A stretch of 64,000 bases of DNA from Syntrophobotulus glycolicus DSM 8271 (GCF_000190635.1 NC_015172.1:2790001-2854000); one strand, 5' to 3'. Shown: positions 15,672-24,875, counted from the first letter of the stretch. Program-made: numbers and translations. Notes: generated by a model not told the origin, from the letters alone.

Positions 15672-17171
15672 CTATACCTCCTTGGTGAAATAAAGGGGAT
15701 CCGGTTGATTGTACCACCATTCATTGTAGACATCAGGGGTCTTCTCCAGCATGGTCTGCTGAAATGAACGGTTTCTGGTGGACTGAAGCAGGAAATTACC
15801 GCTGGCAATCGCTCCCTTGTAACCGGCCTGGGCACTCCATTCCCGGGCATCGCCCCTGGCCGAATGAATCCTGGTCGCCCCCTTTTCCCGTTTATAGGCA
15901 TTCCCCTGGAAAGGGCAGGTCAGGGCAATGTCCGGATCGTACCTTCTTGTATGATGGGCAACCTCCGAAGCCTGGAAGGTATTGACCAGGATATCAAAAT
16001 CTCCCACCTCTTCGATCAGCTTATCGGTTTCATCCACGACGAGGTTATCAAAATCGAGACAGATGGCTGCCGATGTTTTGACGCCAATCTCATTGAAGAA
16101 GGGCACCTGGGTAAGCATACGTCCCTGTCCCAGTGAACCCAGAACATCAATTTTCTTGCCGTCCTTCTCCAGCTTCTCAAATTCGTTTCTGATGATTTCC
16201 AATTTTGGCAGCCACGTGTCATGCTCTTCGGCAATGAGTTTTTTCACTTCTTTCTCCTTGCCGGTATAATACGCTATATTTTTAAGCCACTCATCCGTAT
16301 GCTCGACACCGATCGGTGAAGGATAGAGAAAATAAAGCACACCGTATTCCTGTTCCAAACCTCTGGAAAGATAGTCCGTAAAAGAGGAGCAGATCGGTGC
16401 CGTCACCGCTGCTTCCGAAAGGATCTCGAACTGTTCGACCGTCGCAAATTCAGGGATAAAATTTGGCCTGAGTCCAAGCTTGCCCAGCAGCCGGGTTATC
16501 TCCATCCGGTCCTGCCAAGTATAGGAAAGCATACTGGCCACATTCACAAGATCCTTTTGTTTTTTGGCCGGCTTTTTGACCAGATATTTCAACACCCCAT
16601 GCCAGAAGGCATCATAGCCCGTCTGGACAAGCTTTGATTTAATCCCTTCGCAATGGATCGGAACAATTTTGGCCTTGACTTCCGGTTGGACCTCACTGAC
16701 AATGCCCTCAATATCCTCGCCGATAATCCCGGATGTGCAGGAAGCCAAAACAAAGATCGCTTGCGGATCATACCTTTCCTGAGCATCTCTGACAGCCTGC
16801 TTGAGCTTATCTCCCGCTCCATAGATGGCATCTCTTTCCTGCAAATTGGTGGTAAGCCAATGGAAATCGTAATTCTCAGGCCTGCCTAATCCGACCGGCA
16901 CTTTCCGGAAAATTTCCCTGTAGCCGAGCCCCACAACCGAGCATCCGACAGGGCCATGCACAATCATCACCGAATCACGGATGGTCATGATCCGCTGGGT
17001 CAGGAAAAAGTTCAAAAGGCACCCTGATGATTGTTGGAAAGAACGTTCCTTGTTTTGCAGTCCTCCCTCTCTCATTTGCTTTGTCAGTTCACTGGCCTTG
17101 CCGAAAAATGAGTTTATCCCATTGCCTCGGTCTTCCCTGGTCGGACAGGTATTGGCTTTCAGATTAATCAT
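15672..17171 (-). CDS. Nitrogenase-like alpha subunit (NifD-like), D3; keeps both cofactor ligands
   Basis: This 499-residue protein is the first gene of the operon D3-K3-K2-D2. Cysteines are Cys51 (QQSSGC), Cys77 (HGPVGC), Cys145 (LASCTSGIIGED) and Cys261 (APICSSFTDYL, alpha-275 equivalent). It is the only D subunit in the window with a histidine at the alpha-442 position: His436 in ATRIHSARGDA aligns with the REMHS motif of NifD. Gln191 and His195 are Val and Tyr, so dinitrogen reduction is still unlikely. The start ATG 17171 has GGGGGAGG upstream. This pair is the best candidate for a catalytic Mar-like reductase holding a FeS cofactor in a nitrogenase-like manner (inference). Confidence 0.85.
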   Translation of the reverse strand: MINLKANTCPTREDRGNGINSFFGKASELTKQMREGGLQNKERSFQQSSGCLLNFFLTQRIMTIRDSVMIVHGPVGCSVVGLGYREIFRKVPVGLGRPENYDFHWLTTNLQERDAIYGAGDKLKQAVRDAQERYDPQAIFVLASCTSGIIGEDIEGIVSEVQPEVKAKIVPIHCEGIKSKLVQTGYDAFWHGVLKYLVKKPAKKQKDLVNVASMLSYTWQDRMEITRLLGKLGLRPNFIPEFATVEQFEILSEAAVTAPICSSFTDYLSRGLEQEYGVLYFLYPSPIGVEHTDEWLKNIAYYTGKEKEVKKLIAEEHDTWLPKLEIIRNEFEKLEKDGKKIDVLGSLGQGRMLTQVPFFNEIGVKTSAAICLDFDNLVVDETDKLIEEVGDFDILVNTFQASEVAHHTRRYDPDIALTCPFQGNAYKREKGATRIHSARGDAREWSAQAGYKGAIASGNFLLQSTRNRSFQQTMLEKTPDVYNEWWYNQPDPLYFTKEV

Positions 17172-17204
17172 CTTGCTTCCTCCCCCTCAAATATTCTTAG
17201 ATTC

Positions 17205-17260
17205 AAGTGATAAAAGAAAGAGGCCATTTACATCGTAAACGGCCTCTTATTTCTTAAGTT
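17205..17260 (-). ncRNA. Leader attenuator of the D3-K3-K2-D2 operon
   Basis: The minus-strand hairpin CTTA-AGAAA-TAAG (17246-17258) is followed by AGG and a perfect stem GAGGCCGTTTAC/GTAAATGGCCTC (17220-17246) with a TTTCTTTTAT tail. The P1 stem is entirely different in sequence from the CCAG/CTGG of other copies but has the same size and place, which is strong compensatory evidence. Confidence 0.8.
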
Positions 17261-17268
17261 GGACAATC

Positions 17269-17327
17269 TTCATAATCCCTATCTATTTACTTTGCTTTAA
17301 TATACAGTAAATATTATTGGTTGTCAA
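17269..17327 (-). promoter_or_regulatory. Promoter and operator of the D3-K3-K2-D2 operon
   Basis: The minus-strand -35 TTGACA is at 17322-17327 and the -10 TATATT at 17299-17304, spaced 17 bp. The box AGTAAATAGATAGGGATTAT is at about 17270-17289. Confidence 0.75.
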
Positions 17328-17372
17328 TACTCCATTTGCTGCCTTATTCCTATAATAAACATCTCCGGAAAA

Positions 17373-19331
17373 TCAATGTTCAACTAAGGATGATACTCTC
17401 AGCACAGGGAAAGTATAACTCCTTCCATTGTCCGCATAAATTTTTTCCGTCCCGGTAAAGGTGCCTGTCACTGTAATGGTAATGTTATTTTGTTTTTTCG
17501 TATTTCGAATGAGATTCCAGGCCGTTAATTGTGAACCGGTACCGTCAAATGTTTTGCCATCAGCAAATACGGCAAATTCCCCGTCAAAAAAGCAGAACTT
17601 TTTGGAGCCGTCGTTTTGCAGTATGGTTATCCCATAACCACTTTTGGCGCAAGACCTCATGGATAAGCACCCCTTTGTATCCTCAGCGGGGTTTGCAAAA
17701 GCAAAGAAGCAGTGCGCATCTTGAATATACCCGGTCAAAGTCTGTTCAATGGGAGCCCCTTTTATCGAAATTGTATACGCTGCTGTTTTCCCTGCGACCG
17801 TTATGGTTAATGTTTGCCTGTCTCTGGCGGCTGAACTGTCAAAGCCGGTTACATTTGCCGCTGTTACAGGAATTACCGCTTTCGTCCCGTCCCTGTAAGT
17901 TCCTGTTACTTCTATGCCCGTAATAACCAGCTGATCTCCTACCTTATACGTCAGTTTATCGGCCGGTTTTGTTATCGCTATCTTTTCCGGAACAGTTTTA
18001 GATTCCTGAATAGCCCCAGGGAGGGATTGTGCTGCTGGTGAAGATTCCTGATCGGTTTGGGCATTACCCTGAGTATTTTCATGATTTGCTGTTCTGTCAT
18101 GATCACCGCTTCCGGGATCTTGAATCCGCACCTTTTTCAACTCATCAATATTTTCCACAACCGTTATCTTGCTCTTGATCATTCCCATCCAGCAGGTATA
18201 GATGAAATCCCCGGTTTCTGCCGGCGTAAACTCAATCAGGTTATCTCCAACATGAAGGCTGGTTTCAATCTTTAATTTCGGAGCCTGCAAAGCCTTATTG
18301 CAATCATTCAGATTTTCCTGTTCAACACTCATCGTCCACTTCACCGGGATACCTTTTACGACAGCAATTGCTGGAAAACTGTCGGGCTTTAACTCTGTTC
18401 GAAGCGTTTGGCTTTTACCATCAGGATCAACTGCGGCAACAGCATTTTCTCCGTTTGTCATGTTCATCATGCCAAATGATAGTCCGCTTAACGCCAGCCC
18501 CCTGCCAATCATTACTATGCCCAAAAACAGGACAAGAACAGCACTGAATTTTATGATGACTTTAGTAAATTTCCTATTTAAAAATGTATTTAGGATTCCG
18601 AAGGTAAACAATAAAGGAACTGTACCGAGAGAAAATACAAACATCGATGTTGCTCCATGGATCACACTTCTTGTACTGAGGGCGTAGAGCTGAACCATCT
18701 GTAATGGCCCGCAGGGCATAAGGCCGGTTAATATTCCGATTAATAACGGACTGTACTGATTTTCCCGAAATAATTTTTTGGCAAAAAATGAAGGCACTCT
18801 GATATTTAATCTTCTTAAAAACGGGAAAATACCCATAAGATTAATCGCCATAATCAGCATAAATATTCCGCCGATTATCGGAACAATTCCTTTCCATACA
18901 CCGCTAAAGCTGATGATTTGCCCCAGACCCCCGACAATTGCACCGACCAGAGTATAGGAAATCACTCTACCCAGATTATAAAATAATGACGGCAATATGA
19001 GTGTATGTGCCTTATTCTTCTCACCCTCGGCTTGCCTTCTTCTAATGGTCTGGGATATGGCAATTCCGCCACACATCCCGATGCAGTGAAATGATGTCAA
19101 TACACCGAAAATAAACAATAAGCCATAGCTTGCGTTGTTATCCAGCCTGGGAAGATATTTTAACAGAAATAAATCCGAAAAGAATGTTGAACCATCAACA
19201 TGAAAAATAAATTTCAATCCCGCACTCACCGCAATGATACCGGTCAAAACAATGATCAATATCAACATTTTTTTATTTATCAGCCGTTCTGAATAATAAC
19301 GATGTATTTTTCTCAATATCGGTTGAATCAT
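17373..19331 (-). CDS. TauE/SafE-type membrane protein fused to cupredoxin, Ig-like and Cys-rich domains
   Basis: This is a 652-residue membrane protein. Residues ~20-285 are a multi-pass domain with HCIGMCGG and LMPCGP, as in the SafE/CcdA-like copper and thiol-transport group. Residues ~320-395 look like a cupredoxin (PVKWTM; DNLIEFTPAETGDFIYTCWMGM), probably binding copper outside the cell. Residues ~445-525 resemble a bacterial Ig-like domain. The last ~120 residues are a cysteine domain (HCF, CLSMRSCAKSGYGI) that occurs twice more in the neighbour 19446-21176. The gene follows that neighbour on the same strand, 114 nt away. The likely role is copper or thiol handling at the cell surface; a function for the fusion as a whole is inference. 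Confidence 0.8.
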   Translation of the reverse strand: MIQPILRKIHRYYSERLINKKMLILIIVLTGIIAVSAGLKFIFHVDGSTFFSDLFLLKYLPRLDNNASYGLLFIFGVLTSFHCIGMCGGIAISQTIRRRQAEGEKNKAHTLILPSLFYNLGRVISYTLVGAIVGGLGQIISFSGVWKGIVPIIGGIFMLIMAINLMGIFPFLRRLNIRVPSFFAKKLFRENQYSPLLIGILTGLMPCGPLQMVQLYALSTRSVIHGATSMFVFSLGTVPLLFTFGILNTFLNRKFTKVIIKFSAVLVLFLGIVMIGRGLALSGLSFGMMNMTNGENAVAAVDPDGKSQTLRTELKPDSFPAIAVVKGIPVKWTMSVEQENLNDCNKALQAPKLKIETSLHVGDNLIEFTPAETGDFIYTCWMGMIKSKITVVENIDELKKVRIQDPGSGDHDRTANHENTQGNAQTDQESSPAAQSLPGAIQESKTVPEKIAITKPADKLTYKVGDQLVITGIEVTGTYRDGTKAVIPVTAANVTGFDSSAARDRQTLTITVAGKTAAYTISIKGAPIEQTLTGYIQDAHCFFAFANPAEDTKGCLSMRSCAKSGYGITILQNDGSKKFCFFDGEFAVFADGKTFDGTGSQLTAWNLIRNTKKQNNITITVTGTFTGTEKIYADNGRSYTFPVLRVSSLVEH

Positions 19332-19445
19332 ATCTCTTTCTCCTTAAAGCAAGCTGGCAGCCTTGTCAAATGTATTCCCTTACAAGGAGAACACCGCCCG
19401 CTTAGCGAGTGGTGCTGCTTACCTGTAAATATTTCTTGTTTCAAA

Positions 19446-21176
19446 TCAATTTTCGACCAAAGACGATACCGTTATCACCGGGTAGCTTATCCCGTCACTG
19501 GGCGAAACCTTATGATCCCCCTTTAAGGTACCTGTTATTTTGATTGAAACATGATCTTTCTTTAACGTATTCTTTAATAAAGCGGCGGCTTTTTCCTGTC
19601 CACCCGAAGCCTGTGGTGCAAATGCGCCGTCCAAATAATAGAATTGATATGCGCCGTCATCTTGCGCAACGGCTATCCCATAACCGCTTGCTGCGCAGGG
19701 AGCCATTCTTAAGCAGGTGATTGTATCTGATCCCGGATCATCCGGCATAGCGGCGAAGCAATCTTCGTCAATTATATAACCCGTAAACGCCTGTTCCGTT
19801 CCTGCCGCCTCTATTGCGATAATGGAGAATACGTTCAGGACAGGATAATCTTTACCGCCTATAGAGACTCTCTCTCCCGTCAACACACCTTCGGCCTTTA
19901 TTGCCGGAACCTTTAAGGATGTGGCGTTGGCTACAATATCTTGGGCAAGCTTATGCCCGTTTTCGTCAAATTTGTAATACACATAAGTACCGTCCCCCTG
20001 CTTTACAGAAATCCCATATCCGCTGGCCACGCATTTAGGGCATTTCAGGCACTGGTTGCTCATTGCTGTTGGATCGGCCTTTTCGGGACTGCAATCGGAA
20101 TCACCCAGCCAGCCGCTGAATACCTGCTTCTCCGATGAGGAAGCTGTTTTGCTTAAATTGGCCGCGGTGCTTTCTGAGATGACTCCCCTCCCGCCTAAGA
20201 TATACAAATTTGTTATTTTGCTGGAATCAAGAAACTCTTTTTGTTTTTCAATGTTGTTGTGATCAAGCAATACTATCGGCGCATTCAGCTTTGCCGCCAG
20301 GGCACTTCCGGCTAAAGCGTCGGCAAAATAATACCCGCTGGCAATGACCGCCGAATCGGTATCCTGATTAAAATAATTGTTTATGGCAAGAGATGTCTCA
20401 AACCGGTTGGTTCCTGAAATTCTTACTACTGCAGGGGTGTAGGATTTTAATTGATTCTCAATATCGCCGCTGACGACACCTGTCCCGCCAACAATGAAAA
20501 TCTGATCCGGTTTAATCGAACGAATAGCCTTTAATATCCCTGAATCAATCGTGTTTTGCCCGGTAAGTAATATCGGATAACCGTTCAGTGCCGCTATGGA
20601 AGAGATACTCAACGCATCCGGAAAATCATTCTGTGTGACAATCACAACAGGAGTGCCCTCCGTGACATCCAGCTTATCCAGTATTTTCAGATCTGTTTGT
20701 ATTCTGTCCGAACCGCCCAGCCTGACAAAATTCTGATAACCGAGGGCTTGTATTGAGCTGATGATCTCGTCACTGATTACACTTTGTCCTCCAAGAATGT
20801 AGATGTTTCCGCCGGGGTCCAAATGGTTTTCAAGATAATGAAAAACTTGCTCGTTTGCACCGGAGGTATTTCCAATGAATAAAATGGGAGCATCCAATTT
20901 TTTGGCCAGCACACTCCCCGCAAGGGCATCAGGAAAGTTGTACGCTGTTGACAATATGACATTTCTCACTGTTCCGGCATTGTATTCGGAAGCAATGGCC
21001 AGAGATGTTCCTATCCGCTCTTCTCCGGCTAGTCTTTGATTTGTATAGGATTTTTGTTCTGTTGCAGCCTGAGCCTGATGATCAGCCGAAGTGATAACGA
21101 ACAGAAAAGAGAATTGAAGGACAACTAAGAAGATTGTAAATACAGAAAACACATTTCTAAGATGTTTTTTGATCAT
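19446..21176 (-). CDS. Secreted cell-wall-binding protein with two Cys-rich domains
   Basis: This is a 576-residue exported protein. The signal peptide covers about residues 1-36 and ends near HQAQA. Residues ~48-340 contain three cell-wall-binding 2 repeats (RLAGEERIGTSLAIA, RLGGSDRIQTDLKI, RISGTNRFETSLAI, each followed by an A-DFPDAL type motif). These anchor proteins to secondary wall polymers. The C-terminus has two copies of the ~110-residue domain with DxC, a CL/CLK cluster and C(A/V)ASGYGI, shared with the TauE fusion. The start ATG 21176 has GGGGG upstream. A shared-type operator lies at 21199-21219. The cysteine domains may bind metal or form disulfides; their function is not known to me. 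Confidence 0.8.
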   Translation of the reverse strand: MIKKHLRNVFSVFTIFLVVLQFSFLFVITSADHQAQAATEQKSYTNQRLAGEERIGTSLAIASEYNAGTVRNVILSTAYNFPDALAGSVLAKKLDAPILFIGNTSGANEQVFHYLENHLDPGGNIYILGGQSVISDEIISSIQALGYQNFVRLGGSDRIQTDLKILDKLDVTEGTPVVIVTQNDFPDALSISSIAALNGYPILLTGQNTIDSGILKAIRSIKPDQIFIVGGTGVVSGDIENQLKSYTPAVVRISGTNRFETSLAINNYFNQDTDSAVIASGYYFADALAGSALAAKLNAPIVLLDHNNIEKQKEFLDSSKITNLYILGGRGVISESTAANLSKTASSSEKQVFSGWLGDSDCSPEKADPTAMSNQCLKCPKCVASGYGISVKQGDGTYVYYKFDENGHKLAQDIVANATSLKVPAIKAEGVLTGERVSIGGKDYPVLNVFSIIAIEAAGTEQAFTGYIIDEDCFAAMPDDPGSDTITCLRMAPCAASGYGIAVAQDDGAYQFYYLDGAFAPQASGGQEKAAALLKNTLKKDHVSIKITGTLKGDHKVSPSDGISYPVITVSSLVEN

Positions 21177-21198
21177 TTCTCGACCCCCTTTTAAAGTA

Positions 21199-21219
21199 CA
21201 CTAAATTTATAGATTTAAT
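21199..21219 (-). promoter_or_regulatory. Palindromic operator upstream of the cell-wall-binding protein
   Basis: The minus-strand box TTAAATCTATAAATTTAGTG matches the shared operator. A convincing -35/-10 pair could not be fixed; TATTGT and TAAATAT stretches lie just upstream. Confidence 0.55.
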
Positions 21220-21310
21220 TTATATTTACAATATCATGAAACAGCCCCTTAAGAAATTATCCTTAAGACTTATTTTTAACCATTAGTCTAGTACTTTTGG
21301 ACAGCGGGCT

Positions 21311-22147
21311 TTACTTCGAATCAATGTTTACGGACACCACTGTTCCCCGGCCCGGAAAGCTTTCCAGACCAAACCCTGCTCCCAGGGAACGCGATCTTTC
21401 CTCAAGGATTTTCAGTCCAAAGGATGTTTTTTTTGTTTGCAGATTAGTGAGATCAAACCCTTGCCCGTTGTCTTTAACCGTCAGGGTATAATGTCCCCCA
21501 TTTTCCTGCAGATTCACTTGTACCTGATCAGCCCTGGCATGCTTACGGATATTGCACAGGGCTTCCTGCAAAATACTGATTAAATGAGTCTTTTCTTTGC
21601 TAAAAAGTTGGGAGTCCAAATCACCCCCGAAATCCAAATCCACTTTGATCCCACTTTGTCTCTCAAAATCATGGACGATTTCCCGGGTTGTTGCAACCAG
21701 GTCAATCGTTTCCTGCCGTACCTTCTGCAGATCAAAGATATGCCGGCGAATATCGGTATCTGTAAATTTAATCGCCTCCTGCAGTTCTTTTACCTCTGCC
21801 AGCGGTTGACGCTCCTGCCGTAAAGCGGTCTCTATTTCCATGGCCTTAATATTCATGAAAAATAAGGCCTGTGAAATACTATCGTGCAGTTCATGGGCTA
21901 TACGGTCCCGTTCTTTTAAGATCACTACTTCTTCTTTCTCCTGCTGCAGCTTATGACTGAGGATTTGGAGCCAGGCGATAATTCCCCGGAAATAAAGGAA
22001 AAACAATATTCCGGTTAACCCCGCTACCATCAAATTGCCGCTGTCCATAGAAATCATATCCAGGAAATAATGACGCACAAATTCGAATAACCCAACAAAT
22101 AAAGCCGGAAACAAAGCACCTATCCATTTCATTTTATTTAAATTCAT
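21311..22147 (-). CDS. Membrane histidine kinase, NarX/DegS type (HisKA_3)
   Basis: This is a 278-residue sensor kinase. Two hydrophobic segments (about residues 8-28 and 38-58) anchor it, with almost no extracellular loop and no recognisable ligand domain. A coiled coil (about 62-80) leads into the HisKA_3 box ERDRIAHELHDSISQALFFM with the phospho-histidine in HELHD. The ATP lid motifs NIRKHA, DNGQGF and GRGTVVSV follow. It lacks an adjacent regulator; the NarL-type regulator at 10580-11218 is its natural partner, and both promoters share nearly the same operator. The signal may come through a membrane partner or the lipid bilayer. Confidence 0.9.
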   Translation of the reverse strand: MNLNKMKWIGALFPALFVGLFEFVRHYFLDMISMDSGNLMVAGLTGILFFLYFRGIIAWLQILSHKLQQEKEEVVILKERDRIAHELHDSISQALFFMNIKAMEIETALRQERQPLAEVKELQEAIKFTDTDIRRHIFDLQKVRQETIDLVATTREIVHDFERQSGIKVDLDFGGDLDSQLFSKEKTHLISILQEALCNIRKHARADQVQVNLQENGGHYTLTVKDNGQGFDLTNLQTKKTSFGLKILEERSRSLGAGFGLESFPGRGTVVSVNIDSK

Positions 22148-22190
22148 GATTTTACCTCAATCACATCAAATTAACCATTCATAATACTAC

Positions 22191-22251
22191 ACTAAATCTA
22201 TAGTATTAATGGATTAATAAAAAATATATTCTTCCCTTCCGGCTTTGTCAA
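22191..22251 (-). promoter_or_regulatory. Promoter and palindromic operator of the histidine kinase
   Basis: The minus-strand -35 TTGACA is at 22246-22251 and the -10 TATATT at 22223-22228, spaced 17 bp. The box TTAATACTATAGATTTAGT is at 22191-22209, nearly the same sequence and distance as at the response regulator. Confidence 0.8.
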
Positions 22252-22260
22252 TAGAACGAT

Positions 22261-22298
22261 GAAAAGAAAACGCTGAATCCTTATGAATAGGATCCAGC
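22261..22298 (-). terminator. Terminator-like hairpin in the kinase/CopA intergenic region
   Basis: The minus-strand stem GCTGGATCCT/AGGATTCAGC (22272-22298) with a 7-nt loop is followed by GTTTTCTTTTC. It lies upstream of the kinase promoter, downstream of the tiny reading frame at 22355-22408. It would end any transcript entering from the right. Confidence 0.55.
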
Positions 22299-22354
22299 CA
22301 ATTTAAGGGGTAACCATTGTTAAGGGGCCTGTTTTGCCCTGTCGCCTTTAACAA

Positions 22355-22408
22355 TTATTCCAAAGATAGCACACTGAGCCGGAAATGAAAATGGCACCGG
22401 GGTTTCAT
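22355..22408 (-). CDS. Possible 17-residue leader peptide
   Basis: ATG 22408 follows GAGAGGAG and encodes MKPRCHFHFRLSVLSLE. It is followed by an imperfect TTGTTAAAGG/CCTTAACAA stem and then by the terminator-like hairpin at 22272-22298. The layout is that of a translated attenuator, and Cys-His-rich short peptides precede sulfur genes in other phyla. I found no clear promoter, and no structural gene before the kinase promoter, so it may be chance. Confidence 0.25.
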   Translation of the reverse strand: MKPRCHFHFRLSVLSLE

Positions 22409-22482
22409 CTTCTCCTCTCTTCTAGTCCATTAAGACCATAAATAGTACTTTCGGATAGTAGATTTAAGTACTGGACCGGATT

Positions 22483-22555
22483 ATAATGTCTGGTAATACC
22501 ATAGGTTAAGTGGATTATTCTGAGTTTTTTCACTTAAGCCGGGGAGGATTTAAAA
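22483..22555 (+). promoter_or_regulatory. Probable copA promoter and leader hairpin
   Basis: A TATAAT lies at 22483-22488 without a good -35; upstream two AGTACT palindromes flank a 20-bp interval (22446-22472), a possible activator or repressor site. A stem GGTTAAGTG/CACTTAAGCC with one bulge ends just before the GGGGAGG ribosome site, so it could affect translation. The assignment is tentative. Confidence 0.35.
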
Positions 22556-22556
22556 A

Positions 22557-24875
22557 ATGGTGGAAAATATTTCGCTCAAAATATATGGGATGACTTGTGC
22601 CTTATGTTCTCTGACCATTGAATCTTCACTGCAGAGGCTTGACGGCATCAACAAGATCAATGTCAGCTACGCGGTTGAAAAGGCCCTGCTCGAATATGAT
22701 CCTGACCAGATTCAGCTCCAGGAGATTGAACGGGTGATCAACCGTTTAGGCTTTTCCGTGGAACGAAATGAACACAGTGCCGGTTCAGAAGGAGTGTCTC
22801 GCAGCGAGATAGAACAAAACAAACTGAAAAAACAATTGATTTTTTCCGCTATTTTAACTTCCCCTTTAATTTTGGCAATGGTTTTGGGAGGAATCGGCTT
22901 TTGTCACGATTATATCGCCCCCGCTTCCGACTCTGTTTTTTCCTTCTATTTGGCCGTTTTAAGGTCTAAAGCCCTTCTTCTTCATGACTGGCGCTTGCAG
23001 CTGGCTGTAGCAACCCCCGTCCAGTTTATTATCGGGTTCCGTTTTTACCGCAATACCTTTCACGCTTTGCGGGTGAAAAAAGTGACGATGGATTTATTAG
23101 TCGTTCTGGGCACGACTTCCGCCTATTTTTACAGTCTGTACACCGCGCTTTTCGATCCTGATTCTTTGTCTTATGGCATGAAAAATATTTATTTTGAAGC
23201 GTCATCCGTCATTATCACTCTGATTTTGTTAGGCCGGTATATGGAATCAATCGCCAGGGGACGGACATCCAGAGCTATGCAAACCCTGATCGGACTCCAG
23301 GCAAAAACCGCCAGGATCCTCAGCGAAAACCTGGAGACAGATATTCCTGTTAAAGATGTGCAGGCCGGCGACATCATTATCGTCCGGCCGGGGGAAAAGA
23401 TCCCTGTCGACGGTATGATCACCGAAGGCTATTCAACTATAGATGAATCGATGCTGACCGGAGAAAGCGTCCCTGTCGAAAAAAGAGAAGGCGACTTCGT
23501 GACGGGTGCTTCCCTGAATAAGTTGGGCACATTCAAATTCAGGGCCACCAAGGTCGGAAATCATACCGTACTTGCCAATATCATCAAATTGGTGGAGCAA
23601 GCCCAGAGCAGCAAGCCTCCCATTCAAAAAATCGCCGATCGGGTCTGCGGATATTTTATCCCCTTTGTCCTGACCGTTTCTGTTCTGACCTTCCTGATCT
23701 GGTACTTTTTGATTTACCACCATCTGACCTTCCTGATTGACCGGGCAATTATCCATGCAGTCTCCGTTCTGGTCGTCTCCTGCCCCTGCGCTTTGGGGCT
23801 GGCCACTCCCACAGCAATCATGGTCGGCATGGGTAAAGGCGCGCAAAACGGCATATTAATAAAAAACGGGGAAGCGCTTGAGCTTGCCTGCCGGATCAAC
23901 ACGGTTGTCCTGGATAAGACCGGCACCCTGACCCTGGGCGAGCCGGAATTAACCGACATCATTTTATTGAACCCCGAAAACCTCCCTTATCATGAAGCTG
24001 AGCTATTGAGACTTGCCTCCATCGCTGAAAAAAAATCGGAACATCCTCTGGGAGCGGCCATCTATGAGAAAGGAAAAGAAATGTTAAGCTCCGCTCTTTC
24101 GGATCCGGAACGGTTTGAAGCCGTTCCGGGCAAGGGAGTTAAGGCTTTGATCGAGCACCGGGAAATCCTCATTGGCACCCCAAAGCTGATGGGTGATCAT
24201 AACATTTCCTCTCGGGAAGCGGAAACTGTCCTCGACTCTTTTCAAAAGGAAGGAAAAACCGCGGTTCTGGTCGCTGTTGACGGTGTTTTGACCGCCGTTC
24301 TGGCCCTTGCCGACAGAGTGAAAGAGAATGCGTACAAAATGGTCTCAACCCTTGAAAAAATGGGAATTGAAGTCTATATGCTTACCGGGGACAACATAGA
24401 AACGGCCCTTTCCGTAGCCGGAAAGATCGGGATTCAACAGGTCATTGCCGAGGTATTGCCTCACGAAAAAGCTCAGGAGATTGAGAAACTCAAGGCCCGG
24501 GGCAGAATCGTCGCTATGGTCGGAGACGGCATCAATGACGCCCCTGCCCTGGCCACCTCAACTATCGGGTTCGCGATAGGCTCAGGTACGGATGTGGCCT
24601 TGGAGACAGGTGATATTGTCCTTTTGCATGATGATCTGATGGCCATACCCGGAGCGATAAAATTATCCCGGTTGACAATGAGAAAAATAAAGCAAAATCT
24701 TTTCTGGGCCTTTATTTATAACGCCGTCGGCATTCCCATCGCGGCGACCGGTCATCTGAACCCCATCCTGGCCGCGGCGGCCATGGCTCTCAGCTCAATC
24801 TCCGTATTGCTGAATTCTCTCGACCTCAAAAGAATAAAATGGGAAAACATGCAAGGAAAATCGCTGTCCTCATAA
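22557..24875 (+). CDS. copA: Copper-translocating P1B-type ATPase
   Basis: This 772-residue membrane pump exports Cu(I) from the cytoplasm. A single N-terminal heavy-metal-associated domain carries GMTCALC (Cys14/Cys17). Eight membrane segments are expected; the ion-site motif [11 protein letters not shown] precedes the phosphorylation motif DKTGTL, then the HP motif (SEHPLG), MLTGDN and VGDGINDAP. The actuator TGES loop is present (MLTGESVP). ATG 22557 follows GGGGAGG. It is near the cupredoxin fusion and the kinase, which suggests a local metal-homeostasis block. No CsoR or CopZ gene lies beside it. Confidence 0.95.
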   Translation: MVENISLKIYGMTCALCSLTIESSLQRLDGINKINVSYAVEKALLEYDPDQIQLQEIERVINRLGFSVERNEHSAGSEGVSRSEIEQNKLKKQLIFSAILTSPLILAMVLGGIGFCHDYIAPASDSVFSFYLAVLRSKALLLHDWRLQLAVATPVQFIIGFRFYRNTFHALRVKKVTMDLLVVLGTTSAYFYSLYTALFDPDSLSYGMKNIYFEASSVIITLILLGRYMESIARGRTSRAMQTLIGLQAKTARILSENLETDIPVKDVQAGDIIIVRPGEKIPVDGMITEGYSTIDESMLTGESVPVEKREGDFVTGASLNKLGTFKFRATKVGNHTVLANIIKLVEQAQSSKPPIQKIADRVCGYFIPFVLTVSVLTFLIWYFLIYHHLTFLIDRAIIHAVSVLVVSCPCALGLATPTAIMVGMGKGAQNGILIKNGEALELACRINTVVLDKTGTLTLGEPELTDIILLNPENLPYHEAELLRLASIAEKKSEHPLGAAIYEKGKEMLSSALSDPERFEAVPGKGVKALIEHREILIGTPKLMGDHNISSREAETVLDSFQKEGKTAVLVAVDGVLTAVLALADRVKENAYKMVSTLEKMGIEVYMLTGDNIETALSVAGKIGIQQVIAEVLPHEKAQEIEKLKARGRIVAMVGDGINDAPALATSTIGFAIGSGTDVALETGDIVLLHDDLMAIPGAIKLSRLTMRKIKQNLFWAFIYNAVGIPIAATGHLNPILAAAAMALSSISVLLNSLDLKRIKWENMQGKSLSS

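Noticed and set aside
7545-17171. Classical molybdenum nitrogenase (nifDK) operon
   Set aside because: The Gln191 and His195 equivalents are missing in all alpha subunits, the K subunits lack the long NifK N-terminus, and no nifE/N/V/S/U set or adjacent nifH is present; the surroundings are sulfur genes.
17373-21176. Mobile-element or prophage origin of the envelope block
   Set aside because: No transposase, integrase, terminal repeats or target duplications were seen here or elsewhere in the window.
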